Assembly (NCBI GenBank): GCA_003586005.1
Contig: NSKI01000017.1
Location: 1 to 52,308, forward strand
Direction of reading: 5' to 3'
Length of the DNA stretch: 52,308 bases
From: Haloplasmatales bacterium 4B
GTDB lineage: Bacteria; Bacillota_I; Bacilli_A; Haloplasmatales; Haloplasmataceae
Shown: piece by piece, positions 27,502-38,534 of the stretch
Layout of the letters: each line of letters begins with the position of its first letter
How positions within the stretch are numbered: position 1 is the stretch's first letter
Notes under the pieces: generated by a model
The model's input: the letters and a program-made list of their open reading frames with translations, nothing else
What the model was told of the DNA's origin: nothing
Database searches by the model: none
Program-made: the position numbers and the translations under genes

Positions 27502-28365
27502 TTACTTTAATGCTGCAGCACCACCAACAATTTCGGTAATTTCTTGTGTAATGGCTGCTTGTCTAGCACGATTATAATGCAGAGTTAAATTATCTACTAT
27601 TTCTTTTGCATTATCTGTAGCGTTTTTCATCGCTGTCATAGTAGCTGCATGTTCACTTGCTTTAGCATTTAATATATATCCATATATAACATTTTGTATA
27701 TAAACTGGCATTAATGTATTTAATACCTCTTGTGGAGATGGTTCTAAAACGTACAGAACCTGTTTTTCATCTCCTTCGATTTTTTCTACTGGCAATATTT
27801 TTTCCGCGATAATATCCTGTTTAATAGAGTTTACATATTTATTATAATAAACAATTATTTCATCAATTTCTTCTAATAAATACATATCAATCATTTTTTG
27901 AATCAATAAAATAATATCAATAAATTGAACATCATCTCGGTTATATATTACTTGATCATTTATAATCTGAACATCTTTATTCTTAAAATATCCATATCCT
28001 TTATTCCCAATTATGCCAACGGCATAATCATCGGTCGTTTCATGTTTTCCTTTTACATCATTCAAAAATTGGCGAAACAAATTATTATTATATCCACCAG
28101 CAAGACCTCTGTCAGATGTTATTAATAAATATCCGGTTTTTTTTACCACTCGTCTTTCTAACATCTTATGAGAAACATCAATGTTTGAACTTAAAATATG
28201 TCCAATAGTATCTTTTACACTTTTTAAAAAAGGTCGATAATCCTTCATTACTTTTTCAGCACGACGTAATTTTGATGCTGATACCATGTGCATAGCTTTA
28301 GTAATTTGAGATATTTTTTTGGTTGATGTAATCTTATTTTTAATATCACGAGCTGATCCAGCCAC
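27502..28365 (-). CDS. atpG: ATP synthase gamma subunit
   Basis: Rotor shaft of F1, 287 residues. The N-terminal helix (AGSARDIKNKITSTKKISQITKAM, read as the usual IKxRIxSxxxxxKIT pattern) and the C-terminal helix (ATDNAKEIVDNLTLHYNRARQA) that form the coiled coil are clear. GTG start with GGTGAG upstream. Standard place between atpA and atpD. Confidence 0.97.
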   Translation of the reverse strand: MAGSARDIKNKITSTKKISQITKAMHMVSASKLRRAEKVMKDYRPFLKSVKDTIGHILSSNIDVSHKMLERRVVKKTGYLLITSDRGLAGGYNNNLFRQFLNDVKGKHETTDDYAVGIIGNKGYGYFKNKDVQIINDQVIYNRDDVQFIDIILLIQKMIDMYLLEEIDEIIVYYNKYVNSIKQDIIAEKILPVEKIEGDEKQVLYVLEPSPQEVLNTLMPVYIQNVIYGYILNAKASEHAATMTAMKNATDNAKEIVDNLTLHYNRARQAAITQEITEIVGGAAALK

Positions 28366-28399
28366 TTTTTCTCACCATCCTTTATTATGGTGTATTTTT

Positions 28400-29917
<1,518 letters not shown>

Positions 29918-29928
29918 CTACCTTGTTC

Positions 29929-30465
29929 TTAAGATTGTTTTAATATGTGTGATTTTAAATTTATTATTTGATTTCTAATTGAATAATCTAGTATTTCATT
30001 ATTAATTTTTATCAGTAGTCCACCAACTAATGTGTTATCAATAAAATTATTAATCACAATTTTATGGCGATACTTGACAGTTAATTTAAACTTTATATTA
30101 TCTATTTGTTCATTTGATAGTAATATAGTTGAATAAGCATCGGCATAAATTACTTCTTTATATTCATTATATAATTTGATAAATTCATCATTTATAAATA
30201 AAATATCAGAAATTCGATCATTTTCTATTAATACATACAAAAAATTAATTAATGTATGATTAACTTTACTAAAAACATCAAAAACAATTTCTTTTTTTTC
30301 TTCTTTACTTAATTGTGGATGAGTTAATATTTTTATAAATTTTTTGTTTTCTAAAAATGAGTTACTAACTATCTTTAATTCATCCTTAATTATATCTATT
30401 AAGCTTTTTTCTAGGGACGTGTCAAATAGGGCAGTAGCATATTCCTTCGCATATTCTTTTTTCAT
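29929..30465 (-). CDS. atpH: ATP synthase delta subunit
   Basis: Peripheral-stalk subunit that joins F1 to subunit b. 178 residues, helical N-terminal domain and the typical C-terminal DNTLVGGLLIKINNEILDYSIRNQI (motif split: GGLLIKI, DYSIRNQI). Its ATG directly follows the atpF stop (TAG ATG), so it is coupled to atpF. Confidence 0.95.
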   Translation of the reverse strand: MKKEYAKEYATALFDTSLEKSLIDIIKDELKIVSNSFLENKKFIKILTHPQLSKEEKKEIVFDVFSKVNHTLINFLYVLIENDRISDILFINDEFIKLYNEYKEVIYADAYSTILLSNEQIDNIKFKLTVKYRHKIVINNFIDNTLVGGLLIKINNEILDYSIRNQIINLKSHILKQS

Positions 30466-30990
30466 CTACTGTTCTCCTACTTCTGTAATAAATTTATCTA
30501 TTAATCTCCGATTTTTATCGTCATCAATATTTTCATTAACTAATTTTTCAGCTGCAGAGAAAGCAATATCAATAGCCTGATTTTTTAGTTCTTGTTCCAC
30601 TTTACTTTTTTCTAATAATATTTGTTTATTGGCTTTTTCTATTTTGTATTCAGCTTCCCTTTGTGCTTCTGAAATAATACCCTCTTTTGTTTCTAGTGCT
30701 TGAACACGGGCATTTTCTAAAATCATCCCTGCTTTGTCTTGAGCACTTTTTAAATCATTTTCATATTTTAATTTCATGCTTTCTGCTTCAAGGTGTGCTT
30801 TTTTGGCTCCTTCTAATTCTCCAACAATAGCGTCACTTCTTTTTGCAAGAAATTCTTGCATTGGTTTCCAAACTAATCTTTTTAAAAAGTAAAATAAAAT
30901 TAAAGTAGAAATAATTTGTGTTAAAAAAGTGATTATATTAGGAAATAATCCACCCTGAACTAAATCCGAAAGTCTCTTGCTTATGTCCAC
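30466..30990 (-). CDS. atpF: ATP synthase subunit b
   Basis: Peripheral-stalk subunit: one N-terminal membrane helix (ITFLTQIISTLILFYFLKRL) and a long charged coiled coil to the end. 174 residues; GTG start with AGGAGG upstream. The ending is directly followed by atpH. Confidence 0.95.
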   Translation of the reverse strand: MDISKRLSDLVQGGLFPNIITFLTQIISTLILFYFLKRLVWKPMQEFLAKRSDAIVGELEGAKKAHLEAESMKLKYENDLKSAQDKAGMILENARVQALETKEGIISEAQREAEYKIEKANKQILLEKSKVEQELKNQAIDIAFSAAEKLVNENIDDDKNRRLIDKFITEVGEQ

Positions 30991-31044
30991 TATATGCCTC
31001 CTTTTTAACTAATCTGAGGCTAATCCTCGATTTAATGTTTACAA

Positions 31045-31365
<321 letters not shown>

Positions 31366-32262
31366 TTATTCTGAAGCATTTGAGATAAACACTGCCGTTA
31401 ATAAGATAAACACAAATGTTTGTATTAACGCAGAGAATAAATCAAAATAAATATGAATTAATGGCACAAACCCTAAGAATGGTGCAAATATTTCACCAAA
31501 TTCAGCATTTGTTTGAAATACATTTGTTAGTAAAGTATTGAATCCTAAACCAATACCTCCGTAAATTAGAGCCATAATAATCACCCCACTTAAAATGTTA
31601 CCAAATAAACGGAGTGATAAAGAGAATGGAATCGCTAGTTCTCCTATAATATTAATAGGGGATAATAAAATGGGCTGAAATAGTGATTTAAAATGTCCCC
31701 ATCCATTATATTTAATCCCATAATACCTAATTAAGATAAAAGTTGTTAATCCAAAAGTTAAGGTAACTGATAGATTTGCTGTTGGTGGAGGTGTAAACCC
31801 TATTAGACCAAAGACATTTGCGGCAAACAAATAGATTGCTAAATAACCAATATATGGTGCAAATGACTTAAGCTTTTCCCCAAGCATTTCTACAGTAAAA
31901 TTATCAATTGATGAAACAAATATTTCTACTAGTAAAAGTAATCCCTTAGGTTTTACAAATGGATCTGATTTTTTTATCTTAACATTAATTATAATCATAA
32001 GCAAAAGTAAAAATACTACGATAATTATAATTGAAATCACATGTGGTACAAGAACAAATGCATCACTTTCTACCCATTTAAGATGAAACATCATTTTAGT
32101 CTCATTATTAATTGTTACTTCTTCATAATTGAAAAGTGAACTTACAATTATACCTATCAAAGTAACTACTATGAAGAATCCAGCTACAATAGCGGCTATT
32201 GATAATATTAATGAAGAAGACCGCTTTGGTATGATTACTTTACTATCATTACTATACTGCAA
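31366..32262 (-). CDS. atpB: ATP synthase subunit a
   Basis: Membrane stator that provides the ion half-channels. 298 residues with five to six transmembrane helices. The essential arginine is in SLSLRLFGNILSG. An extra hydrophilic loop lies between helix 1 and helix 2 (residues ~50-65). TTG start with GGAGGGGG upstream. Length and order are normal. Confidence 0.96.
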   Translation of the reverse strand: MQYSNDSKVIIPKRSSSLILSIAAIVAGFFIVVTLIGIIVSSLFNYEEVTINNETKMMFHLKWVESDAFVLVPHVISIIIIVVFLLLLMIIINVKIKKSDPFVKPKGLLLLVEIFVSSIDNFTVEMLGEKLKSFAPYIGYLAIYLFAANVFGLIGFTPPPTANLSVTLTFGLTTFILIRYYGIKYNGWGHFKSLFQPILLSPINIIGELAIPFSLSLRLFGNILSGVIIMALIYGGIGLGFNTLLTNVFQTNAEFGEIFAPFLGFVPLIHIYFDLFSALIQTFVFILLTAVFISNASE

Positions 32263-32277
32263 AATTCCCCCTCCTTT

Positions 32278-32673
32278 CTACTGTTTTCTATTTAACCAAG
32301 AATAAATATAAATTGATATTCTAACAGTCAGAAACCCCAATGCGACAAAATAGGGATTTAACTTTTCATTATCTAAACTAATAAATAGAACAAAACCATA
32401 AATTAATAGTCTAACTGCATAATTAGTAAAAGAGCCTGTTATGGCGCTTGTATTATCAGCTGAAATATTAGCGATGTTATTTTTTAATAAATTAAAAGCA
32501 AATACATTAGTCATCGCGCCTAATATATAACTTATTGTTAATATATACCATGGTTGTTTAGCTAAAAATATTATTGATACTAAACTCAATATGATACTAA
32601 CAGATATCATGATTAACCATGAAATTCCAATTATTTTTCGATAAGTTGTATTAAAATCTTGATTATCACTCAT
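32278..32673 (-). CDS. atpI: AtpI-like ATP synthase accessory membrane protein
   Basis: 131 residues, four predicted transmembrane helices (about 14-35, 39-62, 82-100, 104-125). Its place just before atpB and its topology fit AtpI, which helps assemble the c-ring and, with AtpZ, has been linked to divalent-cation transport. Sequence is little conserved, so the call rests mainly on context. Confidence 0.75.
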   Translation of the reverse strand: MSDNQDFNTTYRKIIGISWLIMISVSIILSLVSIIFLAKQPWYILTISYILGAMTNVFAFNLLKNNIANISADNTSAITGSFTNYAVRLLIYGFVLFISLDNEKLNPYFVALGFLTVRISIYIYSWLNRKQ

Positions 32674-32688
32674 TTAATAAAACATCCT

Positions 32689-32985
32689 TTACTTTTTTCT
32701 AAATGCATCTTTAAACAGATTGCGATAACTTGCAGCTATTCCTAAAAAGGTAAAGATGATTATAAAAAGAGGGGTAGTATTTAATTTTTTATCCAATTTA
32801 TATCCTAAGAAAACTCCAAGGGAAGTTAAGATGATGATGGTTACTAAAAAAGAAACTATCATTTGATAATCACTAGCAAATTCCTTTACTTTATGTTTAT
32901 CATTATTATTTGGTGTTTTCTCGAGATATTTATTACTTAATTGTTCATAAGTATATTTTGGTTTATCTTTGTTTTCTTCATTCAT
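32689..32985 (-). CDS. atpZ: AtpZ/AtpQ-like small membrane protein
   Basis: 98-99 residues: a charged N-terminal half, then a hairpin of two transmembrane helices (about 44-66 and 74-92) with the glycine-rich turn LGVFLGYKLDKKLNT typical of AtpZ. First gene of the atp run. Two ATGs in a row follow AGGTGAA; the second (32985) has the better spacing. Confidence 0.72.
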   Translation of the reverse strand: MNEENKDKPKYTYEQLSNKYLEKTPNNNDKHKVKEFASDYQMIVSFLVTIIILTSLGVFLGYKLDKKLNTTPLFIIIFTFLGIAASYRNLFKDAFRKK

Positions 32986-32993
32986 CATTTCAC

Positions 32994-33641
32994 CTATTTA
33001 GTTCCGTAGATTCTATCTCCACAGTCACCAAGTCCAGGTACTATATAACTTTTTTCATTTAATCCTTCATCTAATGCTGCAACGATAACCGGTACATCAG
33101 GATGTTTTTCTCTAATTAGCGCTACACCTTCAGGAGCTGCAACTAAACATACAAATTTAATATTTTTTGCTCCTTTGTTTTTAACTAATTCAATAGCGGC
33201 AACGGCTGAACCTCCAGTAGCAAGCATAGGATCAACTATAATTACTAATCTTTCGTCTAGCTTATTTGGGAACTTAGCAAAGTATTCAACAGGTTGTAAA
33301 GTATCTTCATCTCTGTATAAACCTATATGACCTACACGAGCAGAAGGTAACATTTGTAAAATCCCATCTACCATTCCTAAGCCCGCACGTAAAATCGGGC
33401 AGATCACTAATTTTTCTCCTGCTATCTGTTTCGCTTTCATAGGAGCAACAGGCGTTTTTATGTCAACTTCCTCAAGTTCTAAATCTCGAGTGATCTCGTA
33501 AACCATTAGTCCACCAATCTCATTCACAATTTTTCTGAATTCGTTTGTTCCTGTTTCTTCTTTACGAATTTGAGTTAATTTATGAGTCACTAACGGATGG
33601 TCTATGACTACAACCATTTTGTCATCTTTAAAATTATACAT
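32994..33641 (-). CDS. upp: Uracil phosphoribosyltransferase
   Basis: Makes UMP from uracil and PRPP for pyrimidine salvage. 215 residues, close to the usual 209. The PRPP-binding motif [16 protein letters not shown] is intact and the C-terminal uracil-binding loop [18 protein letters not shown] ends the protein. ATG follows AAGGAG. glyA-upp-atp is the Bacillus order; the gap to atpZ is 8 nt. Confidence 0.97.
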   Translation of the reverse strand: MYNFKDDKMVVVIDHPLVTHKLTQIRKEETGTNEFRKIVNEIGGLMVYEITRDLELEEVDIKTPVAPMKAKQIAGEKLVICPILRAGLGMVDGILQMLPSARVGHIGLYRDEDTLQPVEYFAKFPNKLDERLVIIVDPMLATGGSAVAAIELVKNKGAKNIKFVCLVAAPEGVALIREKHPDVPVIVAALDEGLNEKSYIVPGLGDCGDRIYGTK

Positions 33642-33731
33642 CTATTTATCTCCTTTCGTTTTAAGCATCATTTAGATTTTACCAAAAAACTTCCAAAAAT
33701 ACTATATAATTTCTCTTTTTACGTATTTCTT

Positions 33732-34979
33732 TTAATTAAAAGAAGGATATAATGGGAAAAGTTCAACTAACTTACTAACTCTAAAACTTTGAACTTCAAT
33801 ATTATTGTTAACATCCTTGTTTTTCAAAGTTTCATAGATTATATCAGCTATTTCTTCCATGTCTACAAGCGTCATTCCTCTTGTTGTAACTGCAGGTGTT
33901 CCTAAACGGATTCCACTTGTCACAAAAGGTTTTTCAGTATCAAATGGTATCATATTTTTATTAGAAGTAATCCCCACTAACTCTAATAATTTTTCAGCTT
34001 CTTTTCCAGTGACTCCGAAACTTGATTTTACATCTACTAGTATCATGTGATTATCAGTTCCACCAGAAATAATTTTAAATCCTTTTGTTTTTAAACTTTC
34101 AGCTAATTTTTTAGCATTTTCTTTAACTTTTAACATATATTCTTTATATTCAGGTTGTAAAGCTTCATGGAAACTTACAGCCTTAGCAGCTATTGCGTGC
34201 ATTAATGGTCCACCTTGCATTCCTGGGAATACAGCCTTATCAAGGGCAGGACCAAATTGCTCCTTAGTTAAAACAATTCCTCCACGTGGTCCACGTAAAG
34301 TTTTGTGTGTAGTTGAAGTAACAAAGTCAGCATAAGGGATTGGACTCATATGAAGACCTGCAGCTACAAGCCCAGCGATATGCGCCATATCAACCATTAA
34401 ATATGCTCCAACTTCATTTGCGATATCGCGAAACTTCTTGAAATCAATTTCTCTAGGGTAAGCACTAGCTCCTGCTACAATTAATTTTGGTTTTGTATCA
34501 AGAGCGATTCTTCTTACTTCCTCATAATCGATTGTTTCTGTCTCTTTTGACACACCATAACTAACAAATTTATAATTTTTCCCTGAAAAGTTTAAAGGAT
34601 GCCCATGCGTTAAATGTCCCCCATGTGCTAAATCCATCCCTAATACTGTGTCGCCATGCTCAAGAATGGTCATGTAAACAGACATATTAGCTTGTGAACC
34701 TGAATGTGGTTGAACATTTACATATTCAGCATTAAATAATTTTTTCAAACGATTTCTTGCTAAATCCTCAACTTTGTCTACATTCACGCATCCACCATAA
34801 TACCTTTTGTTCGGATAGCCCTCTGCATACTTGTTTGTTAATACAGATCCTTGCGCTTCCAATACTGCCTCTGAGACAAAGTTTTCTGATGCTATTAACT
34901 CAAGCCCATTTCTCTGCCTACTTAATTCTAACTCTACTTTTTCAAAGATTTCAGGATCTTTCTCCTTTAAATAACTCAT
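33732..34979 (-). CDS. glyA: Serine hydroxymethyltransferase
   Basis: PLP enzyme that converts serine and tetrahydrofolate to glycine and 5,10-methylene-THF. 415 residues, normal length. The PLP lysine lies in [14 protein letters not shown]; substrate-binding parts [15 protein letters not shown] and [13 protein letters not shown] are present. ATG follows GGAGGG. It starts 14 nt after rpiB. Confidence 0.98.
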   Translation of the reverse strand: MSYLKEKDPEIFEKVELELSRQRNGLELIASENFVSEAVLEAQGSVLTNKYAEGYPNKRYYGGCVNVDKVEDLARNRLKKLFNAEYVNVQPHSGSQANMSVYMTILEHGDTVLGMDLAHGGHLTHGHPLNFSGKNYKFVSYGVSKETETIDYEEVRRIALDTKPKLIVAGASAYPREIDFKKFRDIANEVGAYLMVDMAHIAGLVAAGLHMSPIPYADFVTSTTHKTLRGPRGGIVLTKEQFGPALDKAVFPGMQGGPLMHAIAAKAVSFHEALQPEYKEYMLKVKENAKKLAESLKTKGFKIISGGTDNHMILVDVKSSFGVTGKEAEKLLELVGITSNKNMIPFDTEKPFVTSGIRLGTPAVTTRGMTLVDMEEIADIIYETLKNKDVNNNIEVQSFRVSKLVELFPLYPSFN

Positions 34980-34993
34980 ATTTTCCCTCCAAA

Positions 34994-35440
34994 TTATCTA
35001 TTTAAATTTTCATAATCCATAATTTTACCAATTCTTCTATTATGTTTTCCACCAATAAAATCCGTTCCCAACCAAAGTTTTACAATTTCTTCAGCAATTA
35101 CTGGTCCAATAACTCTCCCACCTAAGCATAAAACATTGCTGTCATTATGCTCCCTTGTCATCTTTGCAGAATATAAGTTTTCAACAAGTGCGGCTCTTAC
35201 GCCACTTACTTTGTTGGCTGCAATGCTCATTCCAATACCTGTACCGCAAACTAGAATTCCTCGATCATATTCTTTTTTTCCTACAGCTTCGCTTACATTA
35301 ATAGCGTAATCAGAATAATCACAACTATTTTCATCTTCTGTTCCAAAATCCTTGTAATCTAATTTTAATTCATCTAAAATTTTCTTGATTTGTTGTTTTA
35401 ATTCATATCCAGCATGATCGCTTCCTAAAGCAATTTTCAT
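34994..35440 (-). CDS. rpiB: Ribose-5-phosphate isomerase B
   Basis: Interconverts ribose-5-phosphate and ribulose-5-phosphate. 148 residues. Motifs SDHAGYELK, the catalytic Cys in [15 protein letters not shown], and [21 protein letters not shown]-type region (key residues RAAL, HNDSNVL) are present. First gene of the rpiB-glyA-upp-atp run. A related allose-6-phosphate isomerase role is possible but unlikely in this context. Confidence 0.95.
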   Translation of the reverse strand: MKIALGSDHAGYELKQQIKKILDELKLDYKDFGTEDENSCDYSDYAINVSEAVGKKEYDRGILVCGTGIGMSIAANKVSGVRAALVENLYSAKMTREHNDSNVLCLGGRVIGPVIAEEIVKLWLGTDFIGGKHNRRIGKIMDYENLNR

Positions 35441-35561
35441 CTAATTCACCTCTATTTATTATTATCGTTGTAATTATAACATATTAAACAATTTTTATTA
35501 ACAATTTATTGATTACTAATACAACTTTCGACATATTTTTTGATAGATTATTAAAATAAAA

Positions 35562-35579
35562 GGGGTGCACAAGCATCCC
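35562..35579. terminator. Small hairpin between rpiB and the XRE gene
   Basis: GGGGTGC and GCATCCC enclose a 4-nt loop. On the minus strand a T-rich tail follows, but one pair becomes an A-C mismatch there. It may end the XRE transcript (stop at 35723). Confidence 0.45.
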
Positions 35580-35722
35580 TATTAGTTATTATCATTAAAA
35601 TAATTACAAACATCCCAAATTAATCTTTCTACCTGAATAAATTCGTCCCGTTTTTGCTCATTTTATCATGATCAATAGTTGATAAACGGCTAAAATTAAA
35701 AAAATATTTCGATTATACTATA

Positions 35723-36433
35723 CTACTCATTATTTTTGATTTCATTATATTTTTTTAGTAAATCTACAACTTCTTTTTGAGAAATATTTGAATATCCTAA
35801 TTCAGACAATGATTTTTTTAAAGCATCTATATCAATATTATTTTGTTTTTTTGTACTATTAACAAACATTTCGTATACATCTTTATATTCATTAAAATCT
35901 AATTTATCATTTTCAAATAATTGAAATAATAATGCTTCTCTGCTTTTATTTAAATCACTATTAAATCGAGAATCATCAAAATTAATTAATAAATATTTTT
36001 TACCTATATAACTTAATAAAGATTTGTAGGCTTCTTCTTTAGAAATATTATCTATTAGTATCGCAAATGATTCTAATAAATCTTGATCAAATTTAGACAA
36101 TATTTGAAAATATTCAACAATTCTAAAAAGTTCTAACTTTTTGTCATGTTCAATATTAAATAAATTATCGATACTTTCTTTAGTTGAGCGAACAATACCC
36201 ATCCTTCTTTTAATGGTTTTAGCATATCTAATAAAAGATTCATCATATAACTCTTCCCTTGTTTTACACTCAAATAAAAATAAAATATTATCCAAATATT
36301 TTTGTGGTAATTGAGGATCTTCTAATGTTTCATCTAAATAACTATTTAAATATTGTCTAGAGATTCCTAAATAGTCGGCTAATTCTTGTTGAGTTATACC
36401 CGTTTTTTTTAATAACTCTCTAAAATTGCTCAT
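35723..36433 (-). CDS. XRE-family transcriptional regulator
   Basis: 236 residues. The N-terminus is a clean Cro/C1-type helix-turn-helix (LLKKTGITQQELADYLGISR, residues ~8-27, then QYLNSYLDE). The rest is helical and charged, with no domain I recognise; it may sense a ligand or protein. It is divergent from clpP. Its promoter is near consensus and carries an 8-bp inverted repeat over the start site, so it probably represses itself. Whether it controls clpP is open. Confidence 0.8.
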   Translation of the reverse strand: MSNFRELLKKTGITQQELADYLGISRQYLNSYLDETLEDPQLPQKYLDNILFLFECKTREELYDESFIRYAKTIKRRMGIVRSTKESIDNLFNIEHDKKLELFRIVEYFQILSKFDQDLLESFAILIDNISKEEAYKSLLSYIGKKYLLINFDDSRFNSDLNKSREALLFQLFENDKLDFNEYKDVYEMFVNSTKKQNNIDIDALKKSLSELGYSNISQKEVVDLLKKYNEIKNNE

Positions 36434-36448
36434 TTGATCACCTGCTTA

Positions 36449-36470
36449 TATTGTAATACTTTTTACAATA
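36449..36470. promoter_or_regulatory. Candidate operator of the XRE regulator
   Basis: TATTGTAA, six bases, TTACAATA: perfect 8-bp inverted repeat directly after the -10 box, at the expected transcription start. Confidence 0.55.
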
Positions 36471-36498
36471 ATTATATCAATTATAAAAATTATGTCAA
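36471..36498 (-). promoter_or_regulatory. Near-consensus SigA promoter of the XRE gene
   Basis: Minus-strand TTGACA (36498-36493), 16-nt spacer and TATAAT (36476-36471). Confidence 0.75.
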
Positions 36499-36587
36499 TT
36501 TTTTTACAGAATTATACCTAACAAACTTCCTCTAAGATAGAAATCATAATTTTTAATTTTTTTACCTTTTTTTTACATTTTTTTCAT

Positions 36588-36616
36588 TTGTTGTTTTGTA
36601 TGATTCATGATAGAAT
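36588..36616 (+). promoter_or_regulatory. Promoter of clpP with a dyad over the -10
   Basis: TTGTTG (36588-36593), 17-nt spacer and TAGAAT (36611-36616). GATTC...GAATC (36602-36617) forms an inverted repeat over the -10. No CtsR heptad repeat was seen. Confidence 0.5.
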
Positions 36617-36646
36617 CAATAATATATATAATCAAGGAGGAAGTTT

Positions 36647-37225
36647 ATGAATCTAGTACCAACAGTTATTGAACAAACCGGTAAAGGTGAAAGAGCTTAT
36701 GATATATACTCTCGACTACTAAAAGACCGCATAATTATGTTAAGTGGTGAGATAACTGATCAATTAGCTAACAGTATAATAGCTCAACTATTATTCTTAG
36801 CTAGTGAAGATAGTGAAAAAGATATTCAACTTTATATTAATAGCCCAGGCGGGGTTATTACAGCCGGTATGGCAATTTATGACACTATGGAATACATTAA
36901 ACCTCATGTTAACACAATATGCATGGGAATGGCTGCATCTATGGCTGCTTTTATTCTTGCCTGTGGTGAAAAGGGAAAACGTTTTGCACTTCCAAATAGT
37001 GAAATTATGATCCACCAGCCATTAGGTGGTGCTCAAGGTCAAGCTACAGAAATTCGAATTGCTGCTGAAAGAATTATTAAAATAAAAAGTCGTCTCAACA
37101 AAATATTGTCAGATAAAACTGGCCAATCTATTGAGACTATTGAAAGGGATACAGAGCGTGATCACTTCTTATTTTCAGAAGATGCTTTAGAATATGGATT
37201 AATTGATGAAATTATTAAAAAGTAA
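36647..37225 (+). CDS. clpP: ATP-dependent Clp protease proteolytic subunit
   Basis: Serine peptidase that forms the double seven-membered barrel used by ClpX or ClpC. 192 residues. The catalytic triad is at standard numbering: Ser98 (GMAASMA), His123 (MIHQPLG) and Asp172 (ERDHF). AAGGAGGAAGTTT precedes the ATG. Divergent from the XRE gene; a methyltransferase gene follows by 12 nt in the same transcript. Confidence 0.98.
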   Translation: MNLVPTVIEQTGKGERAYDIYSRLLKDRIIMLSGEITDQLANSIIAQLLFLASEDSEKDIQLYINSPGGVITAGMAIYDTMEYIKPHVNTICMGMAASMAAFILACGEKGKRFALPNSEIMIHQPLGGAQGQATEIRIAAERIIKIKSRLNKILSDKTGQSIETIERDTERDHFLFSEDALEYGLIDEIIKK

Positions 37226-37237
37226 ATAAGAGGTATC

Positions 37238-37984
37238 ATGATATTAAATGATTTGATTTTACAGGATATAAACCAAGAATTCACTGGTTGGGATTTCTCT
37301 TACCTTAATCAGTCTTCAAGAATGGTGGAATTTCCGCTTACATGGAATTATACTATTGAAATACTAAAGCACATTAAAAATGTAAATTCTTTACTAGATA
37401 TGGGTACAGGTGGTGGTGAATTTTTAAAAACATTACCACTTCCAACTCTAACTTATGCTACTGAAGGTTATAAGCCAAATATTAAAATCGCCAAAGAATT
37501 TCTTGAGCCATTAGGAGTAAAGGTGTTTTCAGTTTTTGATGATAATCATTTACCATTTAACAATAATTTATTCGATTTAGTAATAAATCGTCATGAATCT
37601 TATTCACCAATAGAAGTTAAGAGAATTATTAAAGACAAAGGAATATTTATTACTCAGCAAGTTGGTGGTTTAAATGACCAAGAGTTAAATGAGTATTTAA
37701 AAGCTGAAAAAAGTGAATATTATGATTGGAATTTGAAAAAGGCAACCGATGAATTGATATCTCATGGTTTTAATATAATTCAGCACAAAGAAGATATTAC
37801 AAAAACAAGATTTTATGATATTGGTGCAATTTGTTATTACTTAAAAGCTATACCATGGCAAATACCAAACTTTTCAATCCAAAAATATCAAAATGAGCTT
37901 ATCAACATCCATAATTTTATAGAAAAAGAAGGTTATATAGATATAACTTGTCATAGATTTTTAATAATAGCTCAAAAATTATAA
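37238..37984 (+). CDS. Class I SAM-dependent methyltransferase
   Basis: 248 residues of unknown substrate. The SAM-binding motif is LLDMGTGGGEFLKTLP (about 52-67), followed by the acidic motif II (YATEGYKPN) and a motif near FDLVINRHESYSP. The family resembles small-molecule or RNA methyltransferases of the Methyltransf_11/25 type. It follows clpP by 12 nt and is closed by a strong hairpin, whose left arm takes in the stop codon. Confidence 0.82.
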   Translation: MILNDLILQDINQEFTGWDFSYLNQSSRMVEFPLTWNYTIEILKHIKNVNSLLDMGTGGGEFLKTLPLPTLTYATEGYKPNIKIAKEFLEPLGVKVFSVFDDNHLPFNNNLFDLVINRHESYSPIEVKRIIKDKGIFITQQVGGLNDQELNEYLKAEKSEYYDWNLKKATDELISHGFNIIQHKEDITKTRFYDIGAICYYLKAIPWQIPNFSIQKYQNELINIHNFIEKEGYIDITCHRFLIIAQKL

Positions 37985-38008
37985 AAGAACCAAATTTTTG
38001 GTTCTTTT
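37983..38008 (+). terminator. Terminator of the clpP-methyltransferase transcript
   Basis: AAAAGAACCAAA and TTTGGTTCTTTT are perfect inverted repeats; the stop codon of the methyltransferase overlaps the left arm. Confidence 0.8.
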
Positions 38009-38022
38009 ATAATTATTTACAA

Positions 38023-38427
38023 TTAAACATTAATTTTAAATGTAATACTATTTAATTTTTCAACATCTCCATCTTTAGTCTTATAAATTTTCATAGCTTT
38101 CTTTACAACATGCACTTGATAAAGATATTTTCCTAATCTATAAATAATAAAAGTCAATACCCCAATAACAAATCCTGAAATAATTCGTGATTTTTCAATG
38201 ATGTATCCTTTTATAATAACCGTGCCATCTAAACCTAAGCCATTAAATATATTTCCTTCTAAAATTAAAAATAATAAAGAAAATAATACTAAATAAGAAA
38301 TATACTTTAATATACGATATAAAACTTGATTGAAATTTAACCATTTATTTAAAGGTTTACGATTAATTATCCCCTTTTTGTAAGCTACTACTAGTGCTGT
38401 CAAAATTCTCCTATTATACTTACGCAT
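38023..38427 (-). CDS. Small membrane protein of unknown function
   Basis: 134 residues, basic, with two transmembrane helices (about 39-60 and 84-105) and a charged C-terminal tail. I recognise no family. GGAGG lies 6 nt before the ATG, which supports a real gene. It lies downstream of ddl but after a terminator, so it is probably transcribed on its own. Confidence 0.65.
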   Translation of the reverse strand: MRKYNRRILTALVVAYKKGIINRKPLNKWLNFNQVLYRILKYISYLVLFSLLFLILEGNIFNGLGLDGTVIIKGYIIEKSRIISGFVIGVLTFIIYRLGKYLYQVHVVKKAMKIYKTKDGDVEKLNSITFKINV

Positions 38428-38507
38428 TTATATTCCTCCACTTCATATAATCATTCTAACATATACCTAAATCAATGTTAATGCTAAGAAAAAATTACCA
38501 TATATAA

Positions 38508-38534
38508 AAACTAATTTATTAAACATATTAGTTT
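38508..38534 (-). terminator. Terminator overlapping the ddl stop codon
   Basis: AAACTAAT and ATTAGTTT pair around an 11-nt loop; the TAA of ddl is inside the first arm, and T-rich sequence follows on the minus strand. Confidence 0.55.
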
